64,000 nucleotides of DNA, taken from positions 434,001 through 498,000 of the forward strand of contig NZ_FYAM01000023.1 of NCBI RefSeq assembly GCF_900185645.1, read 5' to 3'. The position numbers and the translations under genes are program-made. The DNA is from Clostridium sp. BSD9I1. Its GTDB lineage: Bacteria; Bacillota; Clostridia; Clostridiales; Clostridiaceae. Positions 25,794 to 33,652 of this stretch are shown one piece after another; the first letter of the stretch is position 1, and each line of letters begins with the position of its first letter. Below the pieces are notes generated by a model. That model had not been told where the DNA came from. It searched no databases and saw only the letters and a program-made list of their open reading frames with translations.

Positions 25794-26519
25794 ATGCTAC
25801 AGATTGCGGTCTGTGATGACAATATTGACGAGCTGTCTAATATTGTACATCTCATAAACCTATACAGGACATCAAAAAACTTTAGTTGCGAATATGCCGT
25901 CTTTTCAAACGGTTTTGAGCTGGTTTCAGCCTTAGAAAAAGGAAAGCGATTTGATATATACTGTCTGGATATTATTATGCCAGGCTTTACGGGCATTGAT
26001 GTCGCAAAGGAAATCCGTGTTTTTGACAAAACCGCGCCGATTTTATTCTTTACATCATCGCCCGAGTTTGCTTTGGAAAGCTATTCAGTGAAAGCCATTA
26101 ACTATGTACTAAAGCCAATCTCAAAAGAAAAACTGTTCTTTACCTTTGACGAGATGCTGGATTACATAAAAGTGGAAAAGGATGAGGATGCGGTTATCGT
26201 AAAGAGTAATGAGGGAATTCAAAAAATACTGATCTCCAATTTGGCTTTTGCCGAGGTCATCGGCAGAAATGTGTTGTATCACCTGCGCTCAGGCAAGGTA
26301 ATCCAGTGTACGGAGCCTTTTTCCTCTGTTTGCGATAATCTTCTGAAATATGGGTGTTTTATCAAACCTCACCGTTCCTATCTTGTGAATATGCAGTATG
26401 TGGATACCATCGAAAATCATCAGGTTATCTTACAGACCCTTTCCTCTGTCCCTGTTGCACAGGGCAAGGCACGGGAGATTAAGCAGCAATATCTGAATTA
26501 TCAAATGGAGGAGGAATAA
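25794..26519 (+). CDS. LytTR-family (AgrA/VirR-type) response regulator
   Basis: A 241-residue two-component regulator. The receiver domain (about 1-120) has the acidic pair CDDN, the phosphoacceptor Asp in YCLDIIMPGFTG and the Lys in YVLKPISKEKL. The LytTR DNA-binding domain (about 135-238) shows the family stretches GRNVLYHLRSGKVI and FIKPHRSYLVNMQYVDTI. The start at 25794 follows GGAGAGG; the longer frame begins before this site. It ends 4 nt before the histidine kinase ATG, an operon. A truncated copy is at 13598. It probably controls the cell-surface genes of this island. Confidence 0.9.
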   Translation: MLQIAVCDDNIDELSNIVHLINLYRTSKNFSCEYAVFSNGFELVSALEKGKRFDIYCLDIIMPGFTGIDVAKEIRVFDKTAPILFFTSSPEFALESYSVKAINYVLKPISKEKLFFTFDEMLDYIKVEKDEDAVIVKSNEGIQKILISNLAFAEVIGRNVLYHLRSGKVIQCTEPFSSVCDNLLKYGCFIKPHRSYLVNMQYVDTIENHQVILQTLSSVPVAQGKAREIKQQYLNYQMEEE

Positions 26520-26523
26520 GCGA

Positions 26524-27795
26524 ATGATAGAAACAGTCATGGAATTCTCTCGTTATTTGATTGCCCTGCTGTTCGGCGCGGCAGTTGCGGTCAGCTTCGC
26601 CGGAATGGAGCGTACACGGAAAAATTATCTGGCTCTTGGGTGCCTTGCCGTCATTTTATTTATGCTTCAAATAGCAAGTCTGCAGCTCTGGGGCATGGAG
26701 ATAACGGTCAAAATATATCCCCTGCTTTCCCATCTGCCGGTTGTTGTTTTTATCGTCGTGTACTTAAAGCGCTCATGGTTAATTTCGCTAACCAGTATGC
26801 TTGTTTCCTTCCTGTGCTGCCAGCCTCTCCGCTGGATTGGCACTGTTGCAGGCGAGGTTTTTGACAGCGTTTCCATGAACCACTTCGGTTATATTGCGGG
26901 TGCGTTTCTGATGTACTATTTCCTGCAAAAATATGCAGTAAAATCTGTTCGGCATCTGATGGAACGCTCTGTTAAATCCTGCCTGCTATTTGGCGCCATG
27001 CCGGCCTTTTACTATCTGTTCGACTATACAGCTACTGTTTATACCGATTTTATGTACAGCGGGTCACGTGCAGCTGTACAGTTCATGCCCTTCGTGACAT
27101 CGGCATTCTATTTTGTGTTTGTCCTCTTTTACTATGCCGAAACGCAAAAACAGGCAAGCATCCAAAGGGAGCGGGATATGCTTGATACGCAGTTTAGACA
27201 GGCACAGACAGAGTTTGCTTCTTTGCGGCAGCTGCAGCAGAATGCCGCGGCATATCGTCACGATATGCGCCACCATTTCGCTCTTTTGCAGGGGCTGGCA
27301 GCCAAGGAAAATATAGAGGAGGTCAAAGAGTATCTGCGGACTGCCCAGTCCGACATGGACGCCATCACGCCCATACGCTTTTGCGAAAATGAAACCGTCA
27401 ATCTGATTTTGTCCGCTTTCGCCTCCAAAGCAAAACAATCGGGAATCATGTTGATGATAGATGCGAAGCTGCCTGACTCGCTTCCCTTCAGCGACACCGA
27501 GCTTTGTTCGCTTTTGTCAAACGCTTTTGAAAACGCAATACAAGCCTGTGAAAAGATAACAGACATCACTGAACGCATAATCCGGCTGCGTGTGTATTCC
27601 AAGAATAACAAGCTGTGCATTGACATTCGCAACAGCTATCAGGTAGAACCGATATTCCATCAAGGCTTGCCTGTATCAAAAGAACATGGACATGGTTTTG
27701 GCACGAAAAGCATGTCCCATATTGTGGAAAAGCATGGAGGTGTGTTCCAGTTTTCAGTCAAGGATGGCTGGTTTATATTTCAGGCAACGACATAG
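26524..27795 (+). CDS. GHKL-type sensor histidine kinase (AgrC/VirS-like)
   Basis: A 423-residue membrane sensor. About six membrane helices occupy residues 8-205. A coiled segment (QRERDMLDTQFRQAQTEF) leads to the dimerisation helix with the phosphoacceptor region AYRHDMRHHF near residue 245. The GHKL ATPase domain follows (N-box LLSNAFENAIQACE, G-box HGHGFGTKSMSHIVEKHGG). This is the class that pairs with LytTR regulators and often senses peptides, but no agrB/agrD-like gene was seen nearby. Higher G+C and codon use match the lemA-DUF2207 operon rather than the surrounding chromosome. Confidence 0.88.
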   Translation: MIETVMEFSRYLIALLFGAAVAVSFAGMERTRKNYLALGCLAVILFMLQIASLQLWGMEITVKIYPLLSHLPVVVFIVVYLKRSWLISLTSMLVSFLCCQPLRWIGTVAGEVFDSVSMNHFGYIAGAFLMYYFLQKYAVKSVRHLMERSVKSCLLFGAMPAFYYLFDYTATVYTDFMYSGSRAAVQFMPFVTSAFYFVFVLFYYAETQKQASIQRERDMLDTQFRQAQTEFASLRQLQQNAAAYRHDMRHHFALLQGLAAKENIEEVKEYLRTAQSDMDAITPIRFCENETVNLILSAFASKAKQSGIMLMIDAKLPDSLPFSDTELCSLLSNAFENAIQACEKITDITERIIRLRVYSKNNKLCIDIRNSYQVEPIFHQGLPVSKEHGHGFGTKSMSHIVEKHGGVFQFSVKDGWFIFQATT

Positions 27796-27884
27796 GTGAA
27801 TATTCCTTATCTAAGTTTAATGATACCGTTATTTCCATTTAGGTGATTCTGTCAAACGATATCAACTATCTATAAAATATAGTT

Positions 27885-27914
27885 AGAGTCTGCCTTTTTG
27901 AAAAGGCAGACTCT
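27885..27914 (+). terminator. Terminator of the two-component operon
   Basis: AGAGTCTGCCTTTT pairs perfectly with AAAAGGCAGACTCT around two bases, about 90 nt after the kinase stop. Confidence 0.75.
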
Positions 27915-28160
27915 ATTATTATGCTCTTATGGTTATTTCGTTTTCCTTACCCTATTATCGTCTGCATCATGACCGTCAATGGTGCTATTATATTGGATTC
28001 TAAGGCTGAAGATATCTCCTGTAGATAAATCTTTATTGCCTTACATATATCCTTTTCTCCTTCCACCTTAGGTCAAACTCGTCTTTCAATTTCCTCACCT
28101 TCAAAAGCTAATAACTCAAGATAAAGCATTTCCTTTGATTCAATATTATTCTCTAGAAAT
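27915..28160 (-). other. Non-coding stretch with a possible decayed gene
   Basis: Minus-strand translation gives protein-like pieces (ESKEMLYLELLAFEGEEIE, stop, then DICKAIKIYLQEISSALES) separated by a stop codon and without a start. The helical text could be a regulator C-terminus, but I cannot assign a family. Confidence 0.25.
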
Positions 28161-28188
28161 AAAAAAACCTATACCATTATGGGTACAG
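28161..28188 (-). terminator. Terminator of the AAA ATPase gene
   Basis: On the minus strand CTGTACCC-ATAAT-GGTATAG forms a short stem (with one G-T pair) followed by seven Ts. The same CCTATACCATTAT text recurs in the terminator at 30885. Confidence 0.6.
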
Positions 28189-28214
28189 ATTTTATCTGTG
28201 CACTTCAAATTCCA

Positions 28215-28946
28215 CTATTCAGCCATAAGTATATCCAAAATTTTTTTAGGATTTCCAATAAAAGATTTCATAATTTTATAATGCTCTGTATCCTGATAAT
28301 TTACTACCTTAAAGTCATCATTTAATTCATAAAGTATTGAATCTGGATAAGCCATCACTATTGGAGAATGAGTAGCAATTATAAATTGAGAATTATTTTG
28401 AACCAAATCGTGAATCCTTGAAATCAGGGACATTTGTCTATATGGTGATAATGCTGCTTCTGGTTCGTCTAAGATATATAATCCATTTCCTTTAAATCTA
28501 TTCATAATAACAGATAAAAAGGATTCCCCGTGAGATTGTGAGTGCAACGAAATCCCTCCATAGGAACCTATTGCATCTATTTCATCAATATTTGTAGCTA
28601 CATTATAGAAACTTTCTGCTCTTAAGAAAAAACCATCCTCGGGTTTTCTTACTCCTTTAACTAGTTTTAAGTTTTCCCATAACTCTGAATGAGTGTTATT
28701 TGTTGAAAAGTTAAAGTTCTTACTTCCACCTTCTGGATTAAAACCATATGCTATTGCAATTGCTTCAAGTATGGTTGATTTACCGGTACCATTTTCACCT
28801 ACAATATATGTTACTTTAGGATGAAACTCCAAAGTTGATAGATTTTTTATCGCTGATAAGCAATATGGATATCTAGAGAAAGAATCTACTTTTTCTCTAC
28901 ACAATTCAATTTTTCTCAAATACTGATTAAAGTTTGTAGGACTCAT
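28215..28946 (-). CDS. AAA/ABC-type ATPase of the RecF/SMC-like (AAA_21) group
   Basis: A 243-residue soluble ATPase. The Walker A motif is GENGTGKST near residue 50, the ABC-type signature is SHGESF near 138, and the Walker B is LYILDEPEAALSP near 155, followed by the H-loop FIIATHSPIVMAYP. Compact proteins of this kind resemble ABC ATPases but lack a membrane partner. Some are parts of defence systems (with a nuclease or reverse transcriptase), but no effector gene is adjacent here. AGAGGTG precedes the ATG. Its role is unknown. Confidence 0.8.
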   Translation of the reverse strand: MSPTNFNQYLRKIELCREKVDSFSRYPYCLSAIKNLSTLEFHPKVTYIVGENGTGKSTILEAIAIAYGFNPEGGSKNFNFSTNNTHSELWENLKLVKGVRKPEDGFFLRAESFYNVATNIDEIDAIGSYGGISLHSQSHGESFLSVIMNRFKGNGLYILDEPEAALSPYRQMSLISRIHDLVQNNSQFIIATHSPIVMAYPDSILYELNDDFKVVNYQDTEHYKIMKSFIGNPKKILDILMAE

Positions 28947-29109
28947 TATTTACACCTCTAGCAGTTCATTATTAATTCAAATTTTAATTACGGTTTTTAT
29001 ATAGGTTGTTAATTGTTATAATTCCAACCCTATATTATAAATTATACCATAACAAAATATAAAAGCAGTTCAATATGGTAATTAGAGACAATTAATTAAA
29101 ACTTAAAAT

Positions 29110-29135
29110 AGAAGCCACTTTAATAGTTGCTCCTA
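29110..29135 (-). terminator. Likely terminator of the sigma/anti-sigma operon
   Basis: On the minus strand AGGAGC and GGCTTCT pair (one G-T pair) across 12 nt, followed by ATTTTAAGTTTT. It lies about 40 nt after the anti-sigma gene stop. The rest of 28947-29172 holds nothing recognisable. Confidence 0.45.
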
Positions 29136-29172
29136 TTTTTATTAAATAAGATGTATTGAGATTTTATAAATT

Positions 29173-30126
29173 TTATTTAATAGACTCAGCAATTTTTATT
29201 AATTCATCTTTTGTAAATTCTCCTCTACCTGACAAACTATAAAGTACACCATTTGCTTCCCAATCAATATATCTATCATCAATTATTACAGCATCTACAC
29301 CATTAACTTTTACTTTTTCCATTTTACCATCTGTTCCAGTTGCATATTTAGTTTCTTCATCAGCAAATCTTTGCTGTATATAAATGAATTTTCCTGTTTT
29401 TTCATTAGTGAAGAATAAATCAATATATTTTTTACTTATATCCCCTTTTTCGCCTTTATAAAATTCTGCCCTGTCAAACTTATAATCTTTTGGCAAATAT
29501 GAAGGTAGTTTAACATTAAAACAAGTGTATTTATTTAAACTACTAGCATCTTTAACTATTAAATTATTTTCATCCATTTTTTTCGATTCAGCCACTGTTA
29601 TTATTTTTCCGTCTACACAACTCTTAATTTCTTCCCCTGAAGCTGTATATATTTTCCCAGTATCTCTTGTAACTACTGTAAGAGGTTTTTTATTCTTATC
29701 AAAAATCTTACCTTTTAAATTATCTGGAACTGCAATCTCTTTCACTCCAGAAGGCTCTGTTTGTACAGCTGTTATGTGTCCAAGGGATATTTTATTGATT
29801 ACCTTTTCTGCTAAATCTTTAGCAAATGAGGTTTGGCTAAAAACTCCACATACTATCACAAAGGATGCTGCTGCAATAACAGCCTTTTTAATTTTATTTG
29901 ATTTTTTCATAACATTGTCTCCTTTATCTGCACTTATGTTTCTTACAGTTTTATTAAAAACAGATTGTTTGTTACTATTTTCACTGAAATCTTTATTTCC
30001 TAAAATTTTACCAATCTCTAAAAGTTCATTGTATTCTTCATTGTTTGATTCGTTAACATTCCCCATACCGCTAAAATAAGCATCTATATCTATAGAAAAT
30101 TTATCTTCAATACCTTTTTTATTCAT
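29173..30126 (-). CDS. DUF4367-type anti-sigma factor, membrane protein
   Basis: A 317-residue protein with a short cytoplasmic N-terminus of about 80 residues, one membrane helix (KAVIAAASFVIVCGVFS, about residues 84-103) and an extracytoplasmic C-terminal domain of about 210 residues. The C-terminal half (FNVKLPSYLPKDYKFDRAEF; KFIYIQQRF; VNGVDAVIIDDRY) is typical of DUF4367 domains found in clostridial anti-sigma proteins. Its ATG follows the sigma gene stop by 2 nt, so the pair is translationally coupled. It would hold the sigma factor at the membrane until an unknown envelope signal is sensed. Confidence 0.78.
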   Translation of the reverse strand: MNKKGIEDKFSIDIDAYFSGMGNVNESNNEEYNELLEIGKILGNKDFSENSNKQSVFNKTVRNISADKGDNVMKKSNKIKKAVIAAASFVIVCGVFSQTSFAKDLAEKVINKISLGHITAVQTEPSGVKEIAVPDNLKGKIFDKNKKPLTVVTRDTGKIYTASGEEIKSCVDGKIITVAESKKMDENNLIVKDASSLNKYTCFNVKLPSYLPKDYKFDRAEFYKGEKGDISKKYIDLFFTNEKTGKFIYIQQRFADEETKYATGTDGKMEKVKVNGVDAVIIDDRYIDWEANGVLYSLSGRGEFTKDELIKIAESIK

Positions 30127-30128
30127 GA

Positions 30129-30674
30129 CTATACCTCTCTTTCCATTTCAGTTTTAAGCTTTTTCATTATTCTATAAAGTATTACCCCTACATTACTTTC
30201 TGTAATATCTATAATTTCTGCAATTTCCTTATTTCTCAAGTTTCCACCAAATTTAAGCGCCACAATATTTCTTTCTCTACTACTTAAAATATTTAAAGCC
30301 TTTAAAAGTTCATCATTAGTTTCTGCTTTTACTACTATATCCTCTGGATTCTTTTCCACTGATGTGAGTTTATTAATTTTATCAATAGAGAAGAATTTAT
30401 ACCTTTTTAAGCTTCTGAAATAATCATTTATTACGTTTCTTGCTATAGCAAATAACCATACTTCAAAAGGTGATCTACCTTCAGAATATGTTTCTATTTT
30501 AAGCATTACTTTTTCAAAAACTTGGCTTGTCAGGTCTTCTGCTTCCGCATTACAGTTAACCCTGTAATATATATAGTTGTAAACTCTTTTATAGTAGGTT
30601 TCAAAAATATAAGTAAAGCCCTTTTCTTTAATTTCTTCTTTGTCTAAAGAATTAATCAAGGCAATCTGCTCCAT
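30129..30674 (-). CDS. ECF-type RNA polymerase sigma factor
   Basis: A 181-residue sigma-70 family protein with only regions 2 and 4. Region 2 (about 25-95) contains YNYIYYRVNCNAEAEDLTSQ and PFEVWLFAIARNVINDYFR; region 4 (about 125-178) contains the helix-turn-helix NKEIAEIIDITESNVGVIL. It is preceded by AAAGGAGG and followed by its anti-sigma partner. Such pairs usually autoregulate, but no clear ECF promoter could be identified upstream; a 14-bp palindrome (TACTTAGCTAAGTA) lies 32 nt before the start. Confidence 0.9.
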   Translation of the reverse strand: MEQIALINSLDKEEIKEKGFTYIFETYYKRVYNYIYYRVNCNAEAEDLTSQVFEKVMLKIETYSEGRSPFEVWLFAIARNVINDYFRSLKRYKFFSIDKINKLTSVEKNPEDIVVKAETNDELLKALNILSSRERNIVALKFGGNLRNKEIAEIIDITESNVGVILYRIMKKLKTEMEREV

Positions 30675-30705
30675 ATTTTCAAAGACCTCCTTTCTTTAAC
30701 TTTTT

Positions 30706-30719
30706 TACTTAGCTAAGTA
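30706..30719. promoter_or_regulatory. 14-bp perfect palindrome upstream of the ECF sigma gene
   Basis: TACTTAGCTAAGTA lies in the 5' leader of the sigma gene, just before its ribosome binding site. It could be an operator. No matching regulator is known here. Confidence 0.3.
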
Positions 30720-30884
30720 ATTCATATGTTAATACGTATATTCCTTTATTCCATTACATAAATTTTCAAGTTTTTTTTACTCTAGTAGGAGCCTTTTTAT
30801 ATTATTATAGATATGCAAGTGTGAAACTTAACTTATACTCTATGTTATATTTCAATGTTTGAACCTGGTTCTGTATTTATTTAA

Positions 30885-30918
30885 AAACCAAAAAGCCTAT
30901 ACCATTATAAGTACAGGC
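30885..30918 (-). terminator. Terminator of the small membrane protein gene
   Basis: On the minus strand GCCTGTAC and GTATAGGC pair (one G-T pair) across TTATAATG, followed by TTTTTGGTTTTT. It lies about 20 nt after the stop codon. Confidence 0.75.
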
Positions 30919-30938
30919 GTTTGTTTAATTAAATTATT

Positions 30939-31331
30939 TTAATTTTTATTCTTTTTTAAAAATAGTATATCAGTGAAATAAATACCAAAGCTTAACCCAA
31001 ATGCAATAGGAAGACCTCTAAATAAATCTACTTTTGATGGTCTAAAAATCCAATCAAAAGCATACCCTAAAGCCCATAATGTTATAAAGGAAATAATAAA
31101 TTTAAAAAATCTTTCTCTTATATTAACCCATTTTAATTTTCTTGCATTTAAAATAGTAATGATAGGAACATATAAAATTAAAAAGAAAGTTAAAAATAGA
31201 TATCCCATTCCAAATTTAAAAGCTATACTACTATGTACATCTTTATAAATCATCCATAATACAACTATAGTTCCAATTATAAATAGGCTATAAAGAACTC
31301 TTGTAAAAATTAGTAATTTATTCTTTTTCAA
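30939..31331 (-). CDS. Small integral membrane protein of unknown function
   Basis: A 130-residue protein with four predicted membrane helices (FTRVLYSLFIIGTIVVLW; YLFLTFFLILYVPIITIL; FIISFITLWALGYAFDW; LPIAFGLSFGIYFTDILF) and basic ends. It starts at a TTG after GGGGGG. I recognise no family. It is on the same strand as the methyltransferase gene 45 nt upstream and may share its transcript. Confidence 0.65.
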   Translation of the reverse strand: MKKNKLLIFTRVLYSLFIIGTIVVLWMIYKDVHSSIAFKFGMGYLFLTFFLILYVPIITILNARKLKWVNIRERFFKFIISFITLWALGYAFDWIFRPSKVDLFRGLPIAFGLSFGIYFTDILFLKKNKN

Positions 31332-31376
31332 GTTATCCCCCCATTTTGCACTACATTATGTTAAAAAACAAGAAAT

Positions 31377-31931
31377 TTAGGATTCAAATACAGCGCAATA
31401 AAAATTATCTCCTAATGAAAATTTCTCTATAGTTTTTAGTTGGTTATCATTACAAATTTCTTCAATGTACTCTTCTGACAGCCTATGATCGATTGGTGGC
31501 CCCATTGGTGTTTTTCTCTTATGAAACTCTATTATCATAAGCCTTCCTTTTTCTTTTAAAACTCGCTTTATCTCATTTAGCATGTATTCTTTATCTTCTA
31601 TCTCATGTAATACAGTTACCATTATAGCCATATCACAGCTGTTATTACCTAATGGTAGTACGTTGGAGTCAACCTTTTTAATTATAAGATTTTTAGTATT
31701 TTGTTCAGTAGTTCTATTATTTAGCAATTCAATCATACTATCTGATATTTCAAGAGCATAAATATCATTACTACTGATTTTCGCAGCTGGAAAAGAAAAT
31801 ATTCCCGTACCAGCACCAATATCACTTAGTATCATATTCTCTTTAAATCCTGCTTTTATTAATGTATTTCTTGGATTAAGTTCTGCTATCCTCATTGGAT
31901 TTTCAAATTTATCAATTTTACTATCATTCAT
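31377..31931 (-). CDS. Class I SAM-dependent methyltransferase
   Basis: A 184-residue Rossmann-fold methyltransferase. Motif I is SDIGAGTGIFSFPAAK near residue 36, the acidic residue after strand 2 is in IYALEISDSM, and the motif IV/post-I region is MAIMVTVLHEIEDKEYML, typical of the UbiE/Methyltransf_11 group. The substrate (small molecule or lipid) is not evident. AGGAGATG precedes the ATG. Confidence 0.82.
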   Translation of the reverse strand: MNDSKIDKFENPMRIAELNPRNTLIKAGFKENMILSDIGAGTGIFSFPAAKISSNDIYALEISDSMIELLNNRTTEQNTKNLIIKKVDSNVLPLGNNSCDMAIMVTVLHEIEDKEYMLNEIKRVLKEKGRLMIIEFHKRKTPMGPPIDHRLSEEYIEEICNDNQLKTIEKFSLGDNFYCAVFES

Positions 31932-32172
31932 TTAACTCATCTCCTGTATGTATGCTTATTAAATAGTTACCTTATACACCATATAGTACAACATAAGTAT
32001 AAATTCATCTACATATTTATAAATAACATTTAATTTTTGCCTATGCAAGTTTACAATGCTACACAATCTTTTACTACTTATAAATAAATTATATCATTAT
32101 GCTAACTATTTACATATATAATACCATGATATTATATTACATATAATATATAAACTTATGGAGGTACTATTA

Positions 32173-32301
32173 ATGTCAACCAAACATGCTATTTTAGGTT
32201 TACTAAGTCAAAGACCAATGCATGGCTATGAGCTTAAATTTGAAAATGATGTTCTCGGAAAAGGTAATGAAGGAAGATGCAAAGAAAGGATGGAGTTATA
32301 A
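32173..32301 (+). pseudogene. Truncated PadR-family regulator remnant
   Basis: The gene starts well (GGAGG, ATG) with the typical PadR opening MSTKHAILGLLSQRPMHGYE, the first helices of the winged helix. It then loses the rest: after KFENDVLG it reads through a different frame and stops after 42 codons. A piece of the lost C-terminus (VMKEDAKKGW) is visible in another frame just before the stop, so an internal deletion shifted the frame. Its stop overlaps the next start as TAATG, so the remnant may still serve as a translated leader for the membrane protein. Confidence 0.65.
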
Positions 32302-33209
32302 TGAAAAAAGTTATTATTTTCGGATTAAAGATTATTTTATTAACTATAATAATGTTTATAGGACTGGCGGTTTCTTCCTCACTTGTTGGAGTTCAACATG
32401 CTTCTAAATCTTCAAGTAGTTCAATTACACCAATATTAATTTATTCCTTTGTAAATACATTGATATTAACCTTTTTTATTGTTAAATCTAAATTAAGGGG
32501 CTTTCAACTTGTAGCAGCTAACTTTACGATTTTCTGGGGAATACAATATTTTATGACCCAAATAGAAACCCTATATTTTAACTATGCCGTGAAGATGCCT
32601 GTATCAGAAATAGTAAAAGTTGTAGCTTCAGGTGCTATAAATGCAATTATATTTTCATTATTAGCAGTTTTGATTATGGGCAAATTTAAAAGAGAAGTCC
32701 ATTCTTATTATATTAATACTAATGTAAAAGTATCAGTTGCCAAATCATTACCTAATATTGTGATTTTATCATCTATTTATGTTATAATTTACTTTATTTT
32801 TGGATATTTCGTTGCATGGCAATTTGCCGATTTGAGATATTTTTATACCGGAAGTACAACTATTGTTAATGTATTTCAACATCTTTCAAATCAATTTAAC
32901 CAGGATCCTATATTGATTTTATTTCAATTATTTAGAGGTTTTTTATGGTCCGCTTTAGCCATTACAATAATTAATTCATTAGGTAATATTAATTGGATTA
33001 CTTATATAACATCAGGACTGCTTTTTAGTATACTAATAACTACTCCATTAATATTTACTAATCCTTACATGCCAGCACCAGTTCGTTTAGGACATTCCAT
33101 TGAACTATTAACTTCAATGTTAACATTTGGGATTATATCAGTCCTTGTTTTTAAAAACAAGTTAGCTGTAAATACATTAAGTTATAATAGTGAAAAATAT
33201 AATAGTTAA
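32301..33209 (+). CDS. Multi-pass membrane protein of unknown function
   Basis: A 302-residue protein with about seven hydrophobic helices (for example IIFGLKIILLTIIMFIGLAV at the start, then ILIYSFVNTLILTFFIV). The start at 32301 overlaps the stop of the PadR remnant as TAATG and follows AAAGGATGGAG. Membrane protein genes next to PadR genes are common, and PadR usually represses its downstream partner. With the repressor destroyed, this gene may be constitutive. I recognise no transport family. Confidence 0.7.
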   Translation: MKKVIIFGLKIILLTIIMFIGLAVSSSLVGVQHASKSSSSSITPILIYSFVNTLILTFFIVKSKLRGFQLVAANFTIFWGIQYFMTQIETLYFNYAVKMPVSEIVKVVASGAINAIIFSLLAVLIMGKFKREVHSYYINTNVKVSVAKSLPNIVILSSIYVIIYFIFGYFVAWQFADLRYFYTGSTTIVNVFQHLSNQFNQDPILILFQLFRGFLWSALAITIINSLGNINWITYITSGLLFSILITTPLIFTNPYMPAPVRLGHSIELLTSMLTFGIISVLVFKNKLAVNTLSYNSEKYNS

Positions 33210-33230
33210 GGCAGCTCAAAGGCTGCCTTT
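33208..33230 (+). terminator. Terminator of the membrane protein gene
   Basis: AAGGCAGC pairs with GCTGCCTT across a short loop and is followed by TTAAATT. It overlaps the stop codon. Confidence 0.75.
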
Positions 33231-33241
33231 TAAATTAAAAA

Positions 33242-33508
33242 TTATTTACTTACAACATGTACGCAAGAAAATTCATCGACCCATAGCCCAACTACTCTAA
33301 CTGGAAGTCTCCATGATTTCACTATATCTGTAGATGCTAGTATATCACAAAAATGCTTGCAGTCACTAACAGGATTTGCAGCACAATCATAATGTCCTAC
33401 TACAGCAACTACATTAGAGTTATGAGCTGTTATTGAAACTATAACTTTCTCCCTTAACCTTTCAATTTCAAGCCATTTAACTTGAGATAATACTTCATAT
33501 ATTCCAGT
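33242..33508 (-). pseudogene. Carbonic-anhydrase-like protein remnant
   Basis: An 88-codon minus-strand frame without a start codon, ending at TAA. It reads VSITAHNSNVVAVVGHYDCA and later SWRLPVRVVGLWVDEFSCV. The GHYDC part carries the HxxC zinc-ligand pair of beta-carbonic-anhydrase-like proteins, and the spacing to the C-terminal strand fits. The N-terminal part, with the first zinc ligand, is missing and replaced by non-coding DNA (33509-33652), so the gene is probably dead. Confidence 0.5.
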
Positions 33509-33652
33509 TTATGCAATTAATTAATCCTTATATAATTCTAAGATTTTTAAGCAACAATTTATGCACATTGGAAAAAAGAAGTCTAGCTAATATTCTCCCA
33601 AAAATTCACTGCACCCTTGGGTATGCCTTACTTTCATTTAAATATAAGGTGA

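Noticed and set aside
25613-27795. Complete agr-type quorum system
   Set aside because: Only the regulator and kinase are present; no AgrB-like protease or AgrD-like peptide frame was found beside them.
12204-27900. Complete prophage or integrative element driven by the Xer-type recombinase
   Set aside because: The recombinase is 11 kb away, and no structural phage, conjugation or attachment-site repeats were seen.
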